DNA of 64,000 bases. Origin: Echria macrotheca. Taxonomy: Eukaryota > Ascomycota > Sordariomycetes > Sordariales > Schizotheciaceae. Location of the stretch: NCBI GenBank assembly GCA_030411725.1, contig MU839830.1, positions 248,001-312,000 of the forward strand, given 5' to 3'. The notes under the pieces are model-generated. The model did not search any database, was not told the DNA's origin, and was given only the letters and a program-made list of their open reading frames with translations. The translations under genes were made by a program, and so were the position numbers. Shown piece by piece: positions 1 to 9,769 of this stretch (position 1 is its first letter; every line of letters starts with the position of its first letter).

Positions 1-522
1 CCGGTAGCAAGCTGAGCGCCTTTGTGCACAAGCACGATCTCGCCAACAGCTTCATGAGCTTCTCTACGAGCTATAGCGATACTGGGTAGGACCGCGGTTC
101 TTTGGGTCGTGGTAAAATTGCTAACCGTTGCTAGTCTGTGGGGCATCTACCTCAACACCGACAAGCTCACGCAGATCGACGACCTCGTCCACTTCGCCCT
201 GCGTGAGTGGTCGCGACTCTCGATGAATGTTACCGATGCCGAGGTTGAGCGTGCCAAGGCGCAGCTCAAGGCTTCGATTCTCCTGTCTCTGGACGGCACC
301 ACGGCTGTTGCTGAGGATATTGGCCGGCAAATCGTTAACACCGGGCGACGGATGAGCCCTGGCGAGATTGAGCGCATCATCGACCACGTCACGGCCAAGG
401 ATGTCATGGACTTCGCCAACCGGAAGATCTGGGATCAAGATATCGCCGTCAGCGCCGTCGGCAGCATTGAGGGCTTGTTTGACTACACGAGAATTAGGGC
501 CGATATGACCAGGAACTTTTAA
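1..522 (+). CDS. MAS1: Mitochondrial processing peptidase beta subunit, C-terminal part (5' end outside window)
   Basis: This is the C-terminal portion of the catalytic beta subunit of the matrix processing peptidase (M16 family), which removes presequences from imported mitochondrial precursors. Reading starts in frame at base 3. Exon 3-85 is joined to exon 135-522 over a 49-nt intron (86-134; donor GTAGGA, branch GCTAAC, acceptor TAG). The joined reading gives SYSDTG followed by LWGIYL, a stretch typical of MPP-beta, and then the C-terminal M16 domain with the segment AKAQLKASILLSLDGT. The HxxEH zinc site would lie upstream, outside the window. In N. crassa the homologue is also known as the complex III core I/PEP protein. 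Identification is by family resemblance, and the C-terminus is complete (TAA at 520-522). Confidence 0.93.
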
Positions 523-799
523 AAGCTTGGCGATAGGGAGTAAAAGCGGCGGGACGGACAAGCAGTGGGGATGGGATGGCCCGGGTCAGTGTATTATAAT
601 CGGTGTTGCATCCAGCCCTCCTAAGTGTACTGTAGGGTGGTAGACATAGAGCAATCGACTGCTTACTTTTTTCTTGGCGGTCTGTCTACTCTGGATTTGA
701 AGCTGTATTTGGTCGGGGATATTAGGACTGTAGTGGCGCTCATCTGTCACCAAGCTGGCAGAAGAAAGTGGTCGACTTCTGGAGTCATGAGTTGGATTC

Positions 800-840
<41 letters not shown>

Positions 841-1413
841 GCAGGACCAGGGCCAGTGACACTGATCAGGACCCAAACCATCTGACTACCTACCCACAAT
901 GGTAAAGATGCCCTCGTCCCCCTGTCTCGAGGCGAAACATAGAGGTTTTTGTCTGTGTGCTTCTTCCCGGCAGTAGGCTGACGACAGCTATGCCCTAGAT
1001 CAGCGTTGCTTTCTCGCCAGCTGAGCATAGTTGGATACACTGACATACACAAGGCGAATCAGCTACCTAAGTACCTACCTAGGCAGGTGTCGTACCTAGG
1101 TACCCAGGTAAAAACTCCGTGGGCAAATCAACAGGTCTGCATCTCCGATGTTGCCATCCAGAGGCAATACCTTGATATAGATGGGAGACCAGACCAAATA
1201 ACACATATACGTACACAAAATAATCACCAGCATCGTCTCAACGTAACCACGAACGAATCCAACAACCCCATCCAACAACCCCATCCAACAACAGCTCAAC
1301 CAAACAAACCTCTTACCCGAAAAAAAAAACAAGACAAAATAACCCCCAACAAGGAAGAGATTTTATACAGTACCACACCAGCCAGGGCATCGAACCTCCC
1401 AACACCCAATTAC
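523..1413. other. Intergenic, convergent 3' flanks
   Basis: This stretch lies between the MPP-beta stop and the 3' end of the small zinc-finger gene on the other strand. It holds a TG microsatellite, several CCTAGGTA-type palindromes around 1070-1110 and an A-run near 1320. Reading frames here are interrupted or run through the repeat, so I see no gene. Confidence 0.7.
801..837. repeat. TG/CA dinucleotide microsatellite
   Basis: About 18 perfect TG units lie in the 3' flank of the MPP-beta gene. Apparent reading frames on both strands that cross it are by-products of the repeat. Confidence 0.97.
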
Positions 1414-1662
1414 TCAACTTATACACCCACTTCCCCCACAATCCTCACAGCGCACCCTCACATAAAGCATGCCCTTGTCACACCCAGCGCTGCACGGAAC
1501 CAAATTTCCATCGTCATCCGCCTGCTCGCCATGGCCACCGCACGAGTCGCAGGATTGTGCGCTGACAATACGTTGACCCTCTCCCTCACAGCTTGGACAG
1601 TGATTTTTTGTGTCGCGGCGGAGATGGAGAAGGAGTGTTCGGCGGGAGGATTTGAGGAGCAT
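1414..1662 (-). CDS. Small stand-alone DnaJ-type zinc-finger protein
   Basis: This is an 82-residue protein with four cysteine motifs spaced like the central zinc-binding domain of DnaJ/Hsp40 (CXXCXGXG). Motif 1 is CPSCEGEG (about residues 22-29), motif 2 CDSCGGHG (38-45), motif 3 a degenerate CSAGCDKG (57-64) and motif 4 CEDCGGSG (72-79). There is no J domain and no client-binding C-terminal domain. The first 20 residues are rich in Arg, Ser and Leu (KSSRRTLLLHLRR) with no acidic residue, which suggests a mitochondrial presequence. The open frame extends upstream to 1716 but without an ATG. The ATG at 1662 has a good context (AAACCATG), so I use it. Stand-alone DnaJ zinc fingers such as plant BSD2 act as chaperones; that this one does is inference. 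Confidence 0.72.
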   Translation of the reverse strand: MLLKSSRRTLLLHLRRDTKNHCPSCEGEGQRIVSAQSCDSCGGHGEQADDDGNLVPCSAGCDKGMLYVRVRCEDCGGSGCIS

Positions 1663-2233
1663 GGTTTTAGGTATGGTTGACGTGTTGGATTGGAAGCTCA
1701 CGGTGAGGATTGACACTTGGATTCAAAGTACTAGGTTCAGGTCGCGGCCCTATGTGAACGCTTTGGGGCGCTTTCAGTGCTGGCGATGAGCCAAATCCTC
1801 AAGCCCCTAGATTCGCGAGATTGGTCGATGTGTACACCCGTTGGTTATAGGACGTGAAGAACTGAGGAGGGTAAGAATGCTTGTCTTGTGGAAGACGAGA
1901 GGTGAGCCTGTGAATGGCTAAATACAGTGAGTGCCCTGGGTCCTTGCCCGCCTTCCATCTTGCCTGGCGTGCCTGGATGCTCCTCCCTGGCCTAACAGCC
2001 CTCCTCGGTATCCCGTGCTGCTCCCGAAGTGTCGGGTGAAGACTGTAAAATTGACCAATGATTTCTCGCCATGATTTGGAACCTCTTTCGCCGAAGCAAC
2101 GGTCGTAGCTTGCTCTGTAACCAATCAGCTAACCACCAGGAAAGAGGGGCAAGTGGCATGTGTAAGCTCCCCCCTTTTTGAACCATACCTCAAAGAATTG
2201 CACCATTGCTTGCGTTATCCCGCTGCAGGGGGA

Positions 2234-2257
2234 CTCTCTCTCTCTCTCTCTCTCTCT
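2234..2257. repeat. CT/GA dinucleotide microsatellite
   Basis: About 12 CT units lie some 225 bp upstream of the DsbA-like start codon. CT/GA tracts are common in fungal promoters; a regulatory role here is not shown. Confidence 0.9.
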
Positions 2258-2343
2258 AGTCTTTATTCCAAATGGACCACTTCCGTGATTGAAATTGGAG
2301 TAAGGCAAGAGCTTACACAGAGACACAGCTCTGGTAGACTAGG

Positions 2344-2350
2344 TATATAT
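2344..2350 (+). promoter_or_regulatory. TATA-like element of the DsbA-like gene
   Basis: TATATAT lies about 133 bp upstream of the ATG at 2483 and is followed by a pyrimidine-rich leader. Assignment is by sequence and position only. Confidence 0.4.
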
Positions 2351-2482
2351 CGCTCCCACCCCTCCTCCTCCTCATTCATCAATCCTCCTCCCCCACTTCA
2401 AACCTCCATCTCACTCACCCCTTCCATTACAACTTCAGTTTAGCAACCAACCAAAAAGAACAAACAAACCCAGACAGACACC

Positions 2483-3243
2483 ATGGCTCTCCCGCCCAAG
2501 TTCAAAGCCCACCGTCTCCTCCTCAGCCCGTCCGCCACGTCCACCGAGGACGCCGACGTCCACCACACGCTCGAGATCTACTTTGACTACGTCTGCCCCT
2601 ACTCCTCCAGTCCGTCCCTCCCCCCCTTTTCCCCCCTTTCCCTCCCTTTCCCTTCTACCCCCCCTCCCCAAACCTCCTCCAACCTCTAACCCCCCAAAAA
2701 ACAGAACTATTCAACACCCTCTACACCCAAGTCCTCCCAGCCCTCGAAACCGCCTCCCCCCGACCAACCGGCCCCCTCCAAATAATCCTCCGCCAACAAA
2801 TCCAACCCTGGCACCCCTCCTCAACACTAACCCACGAGGCCGCCCTGGCCGTGCTACGCCTAACCTCCTCGTCCCCCCAAAAATTCTGGTCCTTCACCGC
2901 GGCCCTCCTCGCCGCCCAGCGCGACTACTTCGACGTCAACGTGGTCTCCGAGCCACGCAACACGACGTACCGCCGCCTCGCGAAACTCGCGGCCTCGAGC
3001 GTGGACGTCGACGAGGAAGAGGTGTATAAACTGCTAGCAGTCCCCGACAGGCCGGCCGAGGACGGCAGTTTGAACGTCGGCAACGCGGTCACCAACGACC
3101 TCAAGCTGCTCGTGCGCCTGGCGCGGCAGTCGAGCGTGCATGTTAGTCCCACCGTGCTGTTCAACGGCCTGGTCGTGAACGAGATCAGTAGCGGGTGGAC
3201 CAAGGACCAGTGGATCGAGTGGCTGGGCAAGAATGTGGTCTGA
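2483..3243 (+). CDS. DsbA-like thioredoxin-fold protein
   Basis: Exons 2483-2609 and 2705-3243 are joined over a 95-nt, very C/T-rich intron (donor GTCCGT, acceptor CAG), giving 221 residues. The N-terminus contains the strand-plus-motif EIYFDYVCPYSSKLF, with CPYS in the position of the CXXC/CXXS redox site of the DsbA/GST-kappa/2-hydroxychromene-2-carboxylate isomerase group. A cis-Pro-like VSPTVLFNG lies near the C-terminus (about 195-203), as expected for a thioredoxin fold. No signal peptide is visible, so a cytosolic or matrix location is likely. The single cysteine in the motif argues for a glutathione-linked or non-redox function rather than a disulfide oxidase. The substrate is unknown. 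Confidence 0.85.
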
Positions 3244-3643
3244 TATAATAGACCTAAATGTGTGTATGTCATGAGCAGAGAGAAAAAGGGGTATATGGAG
3301 GAGCTAGATAATTTTCGTTATGATCCATCAATTACCTAGGTAGGGAAGACGAGAAAATAAATATTGTCCAGGTACTCACACTCAAAAACAAGCCTCTTCA
3401 CCATACTCGTAAAGGTCCGCATAAATCACCATATCGTACAAGTACATTCCTACAGTACAAACTTTGTTACACAAGTCATCCGATTCCTAGTGCTGAGCTA
3501 CCAGCTACCCTCCTCTATGGCCTTACCACCACCAGAAAACAGGAAATACGTCTACCCCAACCATGCAAGATGCACATTCCACGCCTTGACCGCAGATCTG
3601 CCATATGTACAGGGCCACCACCACCCCCCATGACATGCATGCA
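3244..3643. other. Intergenic, convergent 3' flanks
   Basis: This is the 3' flank shared by the DsbA-like gene and the mS38 gene. It contains a CCTAGGTAGG motif near 3336 and nothing else that I can support. Confidence 0.6.
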
Positions 3644-4741
3644 TCACAGCCGGTCCTGCTTCCGCCGCTCGTTTCTCGTCCTCCGCATCAGCTTCTTGTA
3701 CTTCTTCTTCTTCATCTTGAGCTTGCGGATGCGCTTCACGCTCATGGCGTGCATCGTGCGGTCCTGCTGCTGACGGGCATCCTCCCACCGCATCTGGCGG
3801 AGCGCCATGCGCTCCAGGAACGACCGCGGCTGTTCGTCCTCGACCAGCTGCGGGCTGTGCGCAACCACCTTGTGCTCGCCGTCGGCGCCCACCGTCTCCT
3901 CGATCGTCACCATAGCCCGGTAGATGCGCGTCTGCGGCTCCGGCTCGTCCATCTCTTCCGCCGCCGCCGCCTTCTCGGCCTCGGACTGCATGCCCAGCGG
4001 TTGTGGTGGCGGCGGAGGTGTGTAGGGCATCCAGTGGGAGGTGTCGGTGTTGGTGTCGGCGTTGGTGTCGAACAGCTGATGCAGCGACACCGTCTTCTCG
4101 GTCCCGTCTGCGCGCTTGTAGGTGACCTGCTTCAACCCGACGTCGGCGTCCTGCTTGTCTCCCAGGCTCAGCTTGGACAGGGGCTGCTCGAGGTCATGCA
4201 CCGTCTGCGATAATGTCGACATGACGTCTTCAACGCGGTGTCCTCTCGTCCGCTGGTTGAAGATCTCGGCAAAGGCATTGTCGGTGACCTTGGAGGGAAG
4301 AAGCTGCGTTACAGAGATCGGCCGGTGAAGGGCGAAAAAGGTTGAGAGGGCAATGGCTAGGGAGAGTCAGTAAATGAGTTCTGATGGCGACAACAAGACA
4401 CCATACGAACCCTCGTCTTTGATATGTCGCGTGCTGGGGACGCTGGGGAGCTGGGGGGCCAAAGGCGCAGCCGCTTCCTTTGCTTTTCTTTTCCTCTTCT
4501 CACCCGAAGCCTTGGATCCGCCGGACGCGGGCACCGACGGCCGGGCGGCATAATCGTGCGGTCCATCGCCGGGACTTGAGGGTTTTGATGAGGAATACCG
4601 TCGCTGGTGGCCATTCGGGCGGAGGGCGTGGCCGAGGCAGGCGGCGGTGGCGGCTCGGGGCGCGGACGAGGCCAGAGAGGGCAGGACGGCCGACGATGAC
4701 GGCGCCGTCGCGACGACTCGTCGCACCGATGAGGGCAGCAT
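3644..4741 (-). CDS. COX24: Mitochondrial small-subunit ribosomal protein mS38 / Cox24
   Basis: Exon 1 is 4411-4741 and exon 2 is 3644-4356, with a 54-nt intron (4357-4410, donor GTTCGT, acceptor TAG), giving 347 residues. The C-terminal 35 residues are the highly basic mS38/Cox24 (DUF1713, AURKAIP1) signature with SVKRIRKLKMKKKKYKKLM followed by RRTRNERRKQ, an extended RNA-binding helix in the mitoribosomal small subunit. The N-terminus is Ala/Ser/Arg-rich with QRRYSSSK near residue 50, a typical presequence and cleavage-site region. The splice restores the segment FFALHRPISVTQLLP, which I recall as conserved in Sordariomycete homologues. A proline run lies mid-protein. In yeast Cox24 is needed for COX1 mRNA processing and translation; the same role here is by homology. 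Confidence 0.9.
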
Positions 4742-5360
4742 GATGGCGACGCTGCCGGCACGGCGAGAATTTGGAGGGAATCGGAGTCGTGGAGAGTGGT
4801 TTGAGGGTAGGTGGGTCGGGATGATCAGCGGACGAAGGTTGACGGCCAAGCAGGCAAAATCGGCACTGCGAGGACCGGCAAGTGGCCCAAGCGCCAGCGT
4901 TCGGAATAACCCGCGGGCGTCTAATCTCAACCCGGTGCCATCTTGGACGACGATAAGGCCAACATTGACAAGCGAGGAAGCGTTACAGCGCAGCAAAGTG
5001 GCAGTTGCCTGGTAATTGCCTTGACACCTTTTGCTGCGAGTTCACTGATGACAGATCGCGATCGCACTCCACCCAGGAGCAAATCGGTAGGCAGTACCAA
5101 TTCTCCCGTGTTTAGCATTCCGCCGCACCGGTGGAAATGTAGCGGCCGGATGACATCACCAGGCGCGAGAGGGGTCAACATTAATCCTCGTGTGCAATTA
5201 GTAAGGACCCATTCTCAGTAAGGACCATTCTCTCGCCAGTTACGAGGCTCTATATAATTCTTGGCGTCGAGCATGTTGAAAATAAATATACCCCTGAGTT
5301 CTGTCAAGTGAAGTGCCAAGCAAGACAAAACAATTGTGAAGCTGAGTGACCGTAAGCAAC
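4742..5360. other. Divergent promoter region (mS38 / SDR)
   Basis: This is the upstream region of the mS38 gene (minus) and the SDR gene (plus). The only element I can point to is a TATA-like sequence about 105 bp before the SDR start. No coding sequence was found. Confidence 0.6.
5251..5257 (+). promoter_or_regulatory. TATA-like element of the SDR gene
   Basis: TATATAA lies about 105 bp upstream of the ATG at 5361, at a plausible distance for a short fungal leader. Assignment is by sequence and position only. Confidence 0.4.
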
Positions 5361-6634
5361 ATGACGCCCCCAAAGAAGCTGCTTCTGTAAGTTACACCAA
5401 TCATACTACTTCGCTAGTGTGCAGTATACTAATCAGTAAACTAGAACTGGTGTGACCGGTATGTGTGACAGTTCCCTGTGAGTTAAGTAAGACTAATTTG
5501 GTAGGCTACATTGGTGGTGATGCCTTCGTTACCATCTCCGAAGCCCACCCGGAGCTGGAATACACCTTGCTGGTGAGGAATGAGCAGCGCGCAAAGGTGG
5601 TGCGGGAAAAGCACCCTCAGGACAACATCCGAGTCTTGTATGGGACCGAGGACAAGTCTTATCTCGATGTACTCGAGGAGGAAGCCTCCAAGACGGACAT
5701 CATTCTCCGTAAGTCGAAATTCAGCTCCGGCAGCGCAGTGTCCCTGACTGACCTACCGTATAGACACGGCTGATTCCGCCGATGATATGTCCCAAGCCAA
5801 AGCCATCTCCAGCGGGATCAGAAAAGCCGGAGACCGCGGGGCCGATAACCTGATCTACTGGATCCATCTCTGCGGCACCGGTATTCTCCAATGGGTATGT
5901 CTCTTGACACATAACCCTACTAGACTAAGCTCGTAACTAATAACTCTCAGTATGACGAAGTAAACCACCGCTTCGGCGAACCCCCCCTCTCGAGCGAGAT
6001 CTACGACGACATCGCCTCGCTCCCGCGCCTGCTCACCCTCCCGGACGAAGCCATGCACCGGGACATCGACAAGCTCGTCCTCGCGACAAACCACTACTCA
6101 GCCAACGTCAAGACAGCCATCGTCGGCCCGCCCACCATCTACGGCGTAGGCCGCGGGCCCGTCAACACGGTCTCCCAACAGCTCCCGGGCCTGACGCGCT
6201 TCATCCTCCAGAACGGCTTCGCCCCCTCGGTCGGCACGGGCCTCACGGAGTGGGACAACATCCACATCTCGGACGTGTCCTCGCTCTTCCTCGCCCTCGT
6301 CTCGGCCGCGCTGAACCCGATCCAGGGCCACGACCCGGAAATCTTCGGCCTGCAGGCCTACTACTTCTGCGAGAACGGCCGGCCGCACGTCTGGTCCAAG
6401 GTCGCCGTCGAGATCGCCCGGGAGGCCGTCAAGCAGGGCTACCTCAAGGAGGTCGTCACCAAGACCATCCCGGCCGATGATCCGGGTGCTAAATTTTGGG
6501 GGATCAACTCCAGGAGCGTGGCTTCGAGGGCGCGCAAGTTTCTCGGCTGGGAGCCAAAGGGGCAGTCTCTTGAGGAGAGCATTCCATCTCTTGTGGAGAT
6601 CGAGGCCAAGAATTTGGGCGCGAAGAAGCTTTGA
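5361..6634 (+). CDS. Atypical extended short-chain dehydrogenase / epimerase-like protein
   Basis: There are five exons: 5361-5386, 5445-5458, 5505-5708, 5764-5894 and 5951-6634, giving 352 residues. All four introns are 46-58 nt with canonical ends and visible branch sites (e.g. GACTAAT). The product begins MTPPKKLLLTGVTGYIGGD, so the NAD(P)-binding TGxxGxxG loop is assembled from three exons, the second only 14 nt long. Later segments VKTAIVGPPTIYGVGRGP and FAPSVGTGLTEWDNIHISD match the NAD-dependent epimerase/dehydratase (extended SDR) family. I cannot find the usual YxxxK catalytic pair at its expected place, so catalysis is uncertain. No targeting signal is evident, and the neighbours do not suggest a biosynthetic cluster. 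Confidence 0.88.
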
Positions 6635-8857
6635 TTAAGAGACCCGGCTCAGGGACTCAGTAGGGAGTTACGGGGCGAACGTACCGATTCGATGATCGTA
6701 CTGTCAGTTTTTAGCCAGTTTAGCCAGTGATAGCTGCTTTGAATCGACTCTGTTGATTGAGACCCCCTCCCTGACATAGCTTGCAGTCTGACACATGGAG
6801 CCTTGGAGGACTGATGAGACCAACCGACAGTCTCAAGGAATCCCATGCGTTGTCGACTCTAAACACCAAGTCCTCATTCGGCCATTTCCGGGACAAGTCA
6901 AGACCAATATACCCCTTTCTACGACAAAGGGAGGGTTGGAAACTTTATGAATGGATTAAAAGAATCTCTCTGCTTGGTTTAGCGCTTCCTTGCCAGTTTC
7001 TACGGCTTAGTGTGTGCTGTAATGTTTTGGGAGAAGATCTGCTTTGCATTCAGCTTAGAACTATTCCGTAGGTAGTGGAGCCATGATGAGGAGGCAAAAA
7101 GGGGGCGCATCCCCTAGTATACTTCTATGAAAAGAATGGGGTCGTCACAATGATTCCATTGACGCCGTTGGATGTTGCTCATATATTAAAGGGAAGGTCT
7201 CATATCAGTGGCAAGGTTCTTCACATAGGGTATCTATCGGCGCTGGGGTGGTTCCCCTCCCCTCGTATGAGATCCTCTTCTGATGCTAGCTTACACAGAT
7301 TAACCATACCTGTACTCGTTGTGCTATCAACAAGAAAGGGAAGATGGAAAAGAGCATCTTTAACATCGGCTTTACGACGTCTGGTATTGCTCTCAAGCAA
7401 CTCCAATATAGCACACTGCAAACGAGACCTCAAACAGCCGGTTGATCTCGTCAAAGGAGAGGTGAATCCTCTTTTGGTGCGTCAGAATATTATGGAACAA
7501 AACTCCAGCCCTAGCAAGGCTGTCTTGGGTCTTTTGGTTTTTGGTTATGCCAGATCTTGCTTGGATATCAACATTGCAGATACAACCGTCTCGAGTTTTC
7601 CATACACGCTTCTTCACCTGGGTGGCGAAGGTTCCAGGAAGTGCAACATAAACATGAGGTGACTGCATCCATGTCCTACAACATTCTCTGCTTGCGGAGA
7701 TCCACAAATATATCTTCCCAGGTAGATGGAGAGAACACCTCCAGCAACCTAAGAGTTTCGGCATTCGTAAGCCTCTCCAGTAGTTTGAGGTTTTCTCAGT
7801 AACGGGGGACACTCCTAGTGCAACAATCAAATCACACCAAAAGTAGCTGTCAGTTCTCGATAGATCGATATATATCTACCAATAATCCAAGGGTGTTTTA
7901 ATGGGGGCCGGGAAGGTTGTCACTCATGCGCCTGCGTATAAACCGCATCAAGCCCCGTCAAGTTATTACCCCTGCGTTAGTCCTTGTGGAGGGAGAGGGA
8001 GCAACCCGCCCTTCTCAAAACCTACATTCCTGCCCCCTTCGCAGTCAAATGTCATCCATGAGAACGAACAGTTGATATCGTAGACACCCCAATATGCCCC
8101 TTACCTCTCGCATTCCCCAGGGTCTCAAGAAAGTTGCCGCCGTTCAACTACCTACCTATACCGCCCCCCACGTTCGAGATCACCCAACGTTACACTCCCG
8201 GCGTTGCTCCCGATCTTTATCCCCCTTACCTCAAGTGTACGAGTACAATCTCGCGTGCAAGAGGCATCGCCAAGAAAACCTCCCATCCCACAAAGGCACG
8301 AACTAATGCACCCGCACGGGTCGCTTAGGTATCACTAGACCCCTCGCCTCGACTTTGTGAACGGCGCACCGAGTACACGGTGTACGCGTGAAACTCTTTC
8401 CAAAAATAAATATGGTGCTTGAGTTGACGACTTTTATATATCTTTCCTGGTTCCCATCTTGGATATGTGATGTGTGTGGTGTATGTTGTGTGCCTTGAGG
8501 GTCTCTCTTGTACGCTCGGTACCTTTCCTATCAGTCCGACCAGTCGATTTTCTTTCCATTTTGTATTCACTGTTCATCTCCTCGGATTCCACTCAGCGTC
8601 TGGACCGGCGTCTGCAAGTTTGACAACCCAGGTACGTTCAGCCAACCCAGCTCTTACAGCTCGTCACATGTCATGATTTTCTAGTCCAAAAACCTCCCCG
8701 CTGCCATCGCAGACTTCGGATGAACAGTATCACAGTATTAAATAGGGTATCAAGCCATATATAACAAAAAAGTCCAACCCGCAGACCGTCCCGTGATGCT
8801 AATGCCGAATAGATATCCCAGATGCCGAAACCCAAAACGCCAAACGAATAGGACACG
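6635..8857. other. Long intergenic stretch with broken open frames
   Basis: About 2.2 kb lie between two 3' gene ends (SDR on plus, membrane protein on minus) and are less GC-rich than the neighbouring genes. The minus strand at 7221-7830 carries two overlapping frames with some protein-like character that do not join into one product (see findings). I recognise no domain, tRNA or transposon terminus. Confidence 0.5.
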
Positions 8858-9769
8858 CTACGCAGACACCCTCTTCGCCGCCCCCAGCTCCGCCATATCC
8901 TCCTCATCCCCCCTCCCCGCTTCCCTCTCCACCTTCGCAAACTTCCCCGTCCGTCCCATCTTCGTCTCAGTAACCCACTTGCGCAGCGCAATCAGCCCCG
9001 TCACGACGCCAAAAACCACCAGCGCGCCCACGGCAATCCCAAACACATACGCCGCCACAAGCGCATGCTGCTTCCCCGGATCCAGGAACCCATACGGATA
9101 CCACCCCCTCGTCGCCTTGGTGATGTACGCAACCGCGAGATACAGCGCCAGCACCAGGATCAGCCAGAGCATATGCACCGCCGGCAGCAGATCCGTGCGC
9201 GGGATCACAATCTCAAACAGCGCAAACACGCTGTTCAGCAGGTGCTGCGAGACATTGCTCCACCCGTCGAACACGACGGGGAACCACTTGCCCGAATACA
9301 GGACGCCCCAGTAGACGATCGTCACGACGAACGGGTACGTCACGATGGTGGTATAGAAGGCCGAGTGCAGCGCCTGCAGCGGGCGGGGGAAGCGGTCGAG
9401 CAGCGCCCGGCCGGTGCGCGCGTACGTGAACGTGTGTATCGCCGCGAAGAGGAAGTAAAACGCCAGCCCCCAGTATGTCAGGACCGTAAAGTAGCTGAAG
9501 CGTTCCTGGGACGCGACGCAGCCGTCGGCCGAGTGGGTGCAGGACCAGCCGAGGATGAAGACCGAGGTGAAGAGGGCGTAGAGGGCCTGTTATATATCTG
9601 TCAATATTTCCTGCCTCTCAAGATGGTCCCTAGAGAAAAACAAAACACGTACGAACAAGGCGCGGAAAACGAATAGCGCCCACGGCGAGATCAACCACGA
9701 CGTCTCGAACCGGTGCGTGGGATCCCACGCGTCCGTGCCGAACTTGAAGGCTGCGGCTCCTCGAGCCAT
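8858..9769 (-). CDS. Six-span membrane protein, FAR-17a/AIG1- or Rolling-stone-like
   Basis: Exon 1 is 9653-9769 and exon 2 is 8858-9586, with a 66-nt intron (donor GTACGT, acceptor CAG), giving 281 residues. Five or six hydrophobic segments follow a soluble start (MARGAAAFKFGTDAWDPTH), including ALYALFTSVFILGW, a span around VLTYWGLAFYFLFAAIH, one around TIVTYPFVVTIVYWGVLY, and a last pair ending in VFGIAVGALVVFGVVTGL. The C-tail is charged and short. The layout (FETSWLISPW near the N-terminus, then the YPFVVTIVYW stretch and a HLLNSVFALFEI helix) resembles the FAR-17a/AIG1 and Rolling-stone families. FAR-17a/AIG1 proteins include fatty-acid ester hydrolases of lipids; function here is not established. 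Confidence 0.82.

Larger units (their letters stand above)
1663..2482. other. Divergent intergenic region
   Basis: This is the shared upstream region of the zinc-finger gene (minus) and the DsbA-like gene (plus). It holds a CT microsatellite and a TATA-like element near the plus-strand gene. Short open frames are present but none shows coding character. Confidence 0.6.

Noticed and set aside
586..885. Open frames on both strands through the TG repeat
   Set aside because: Their continuity is caused by the stop-free dinucleotide repeat; there is no other coding evidence.
6635..8857. RIP-degraded transposon
   Set aside because: The stretch is less GC-rich but not strongly TA-enriched, and no terminal repeats or reverse-transcriptase/transposase motifs were seen. 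It is left as a decayed sequence of unknown origin.
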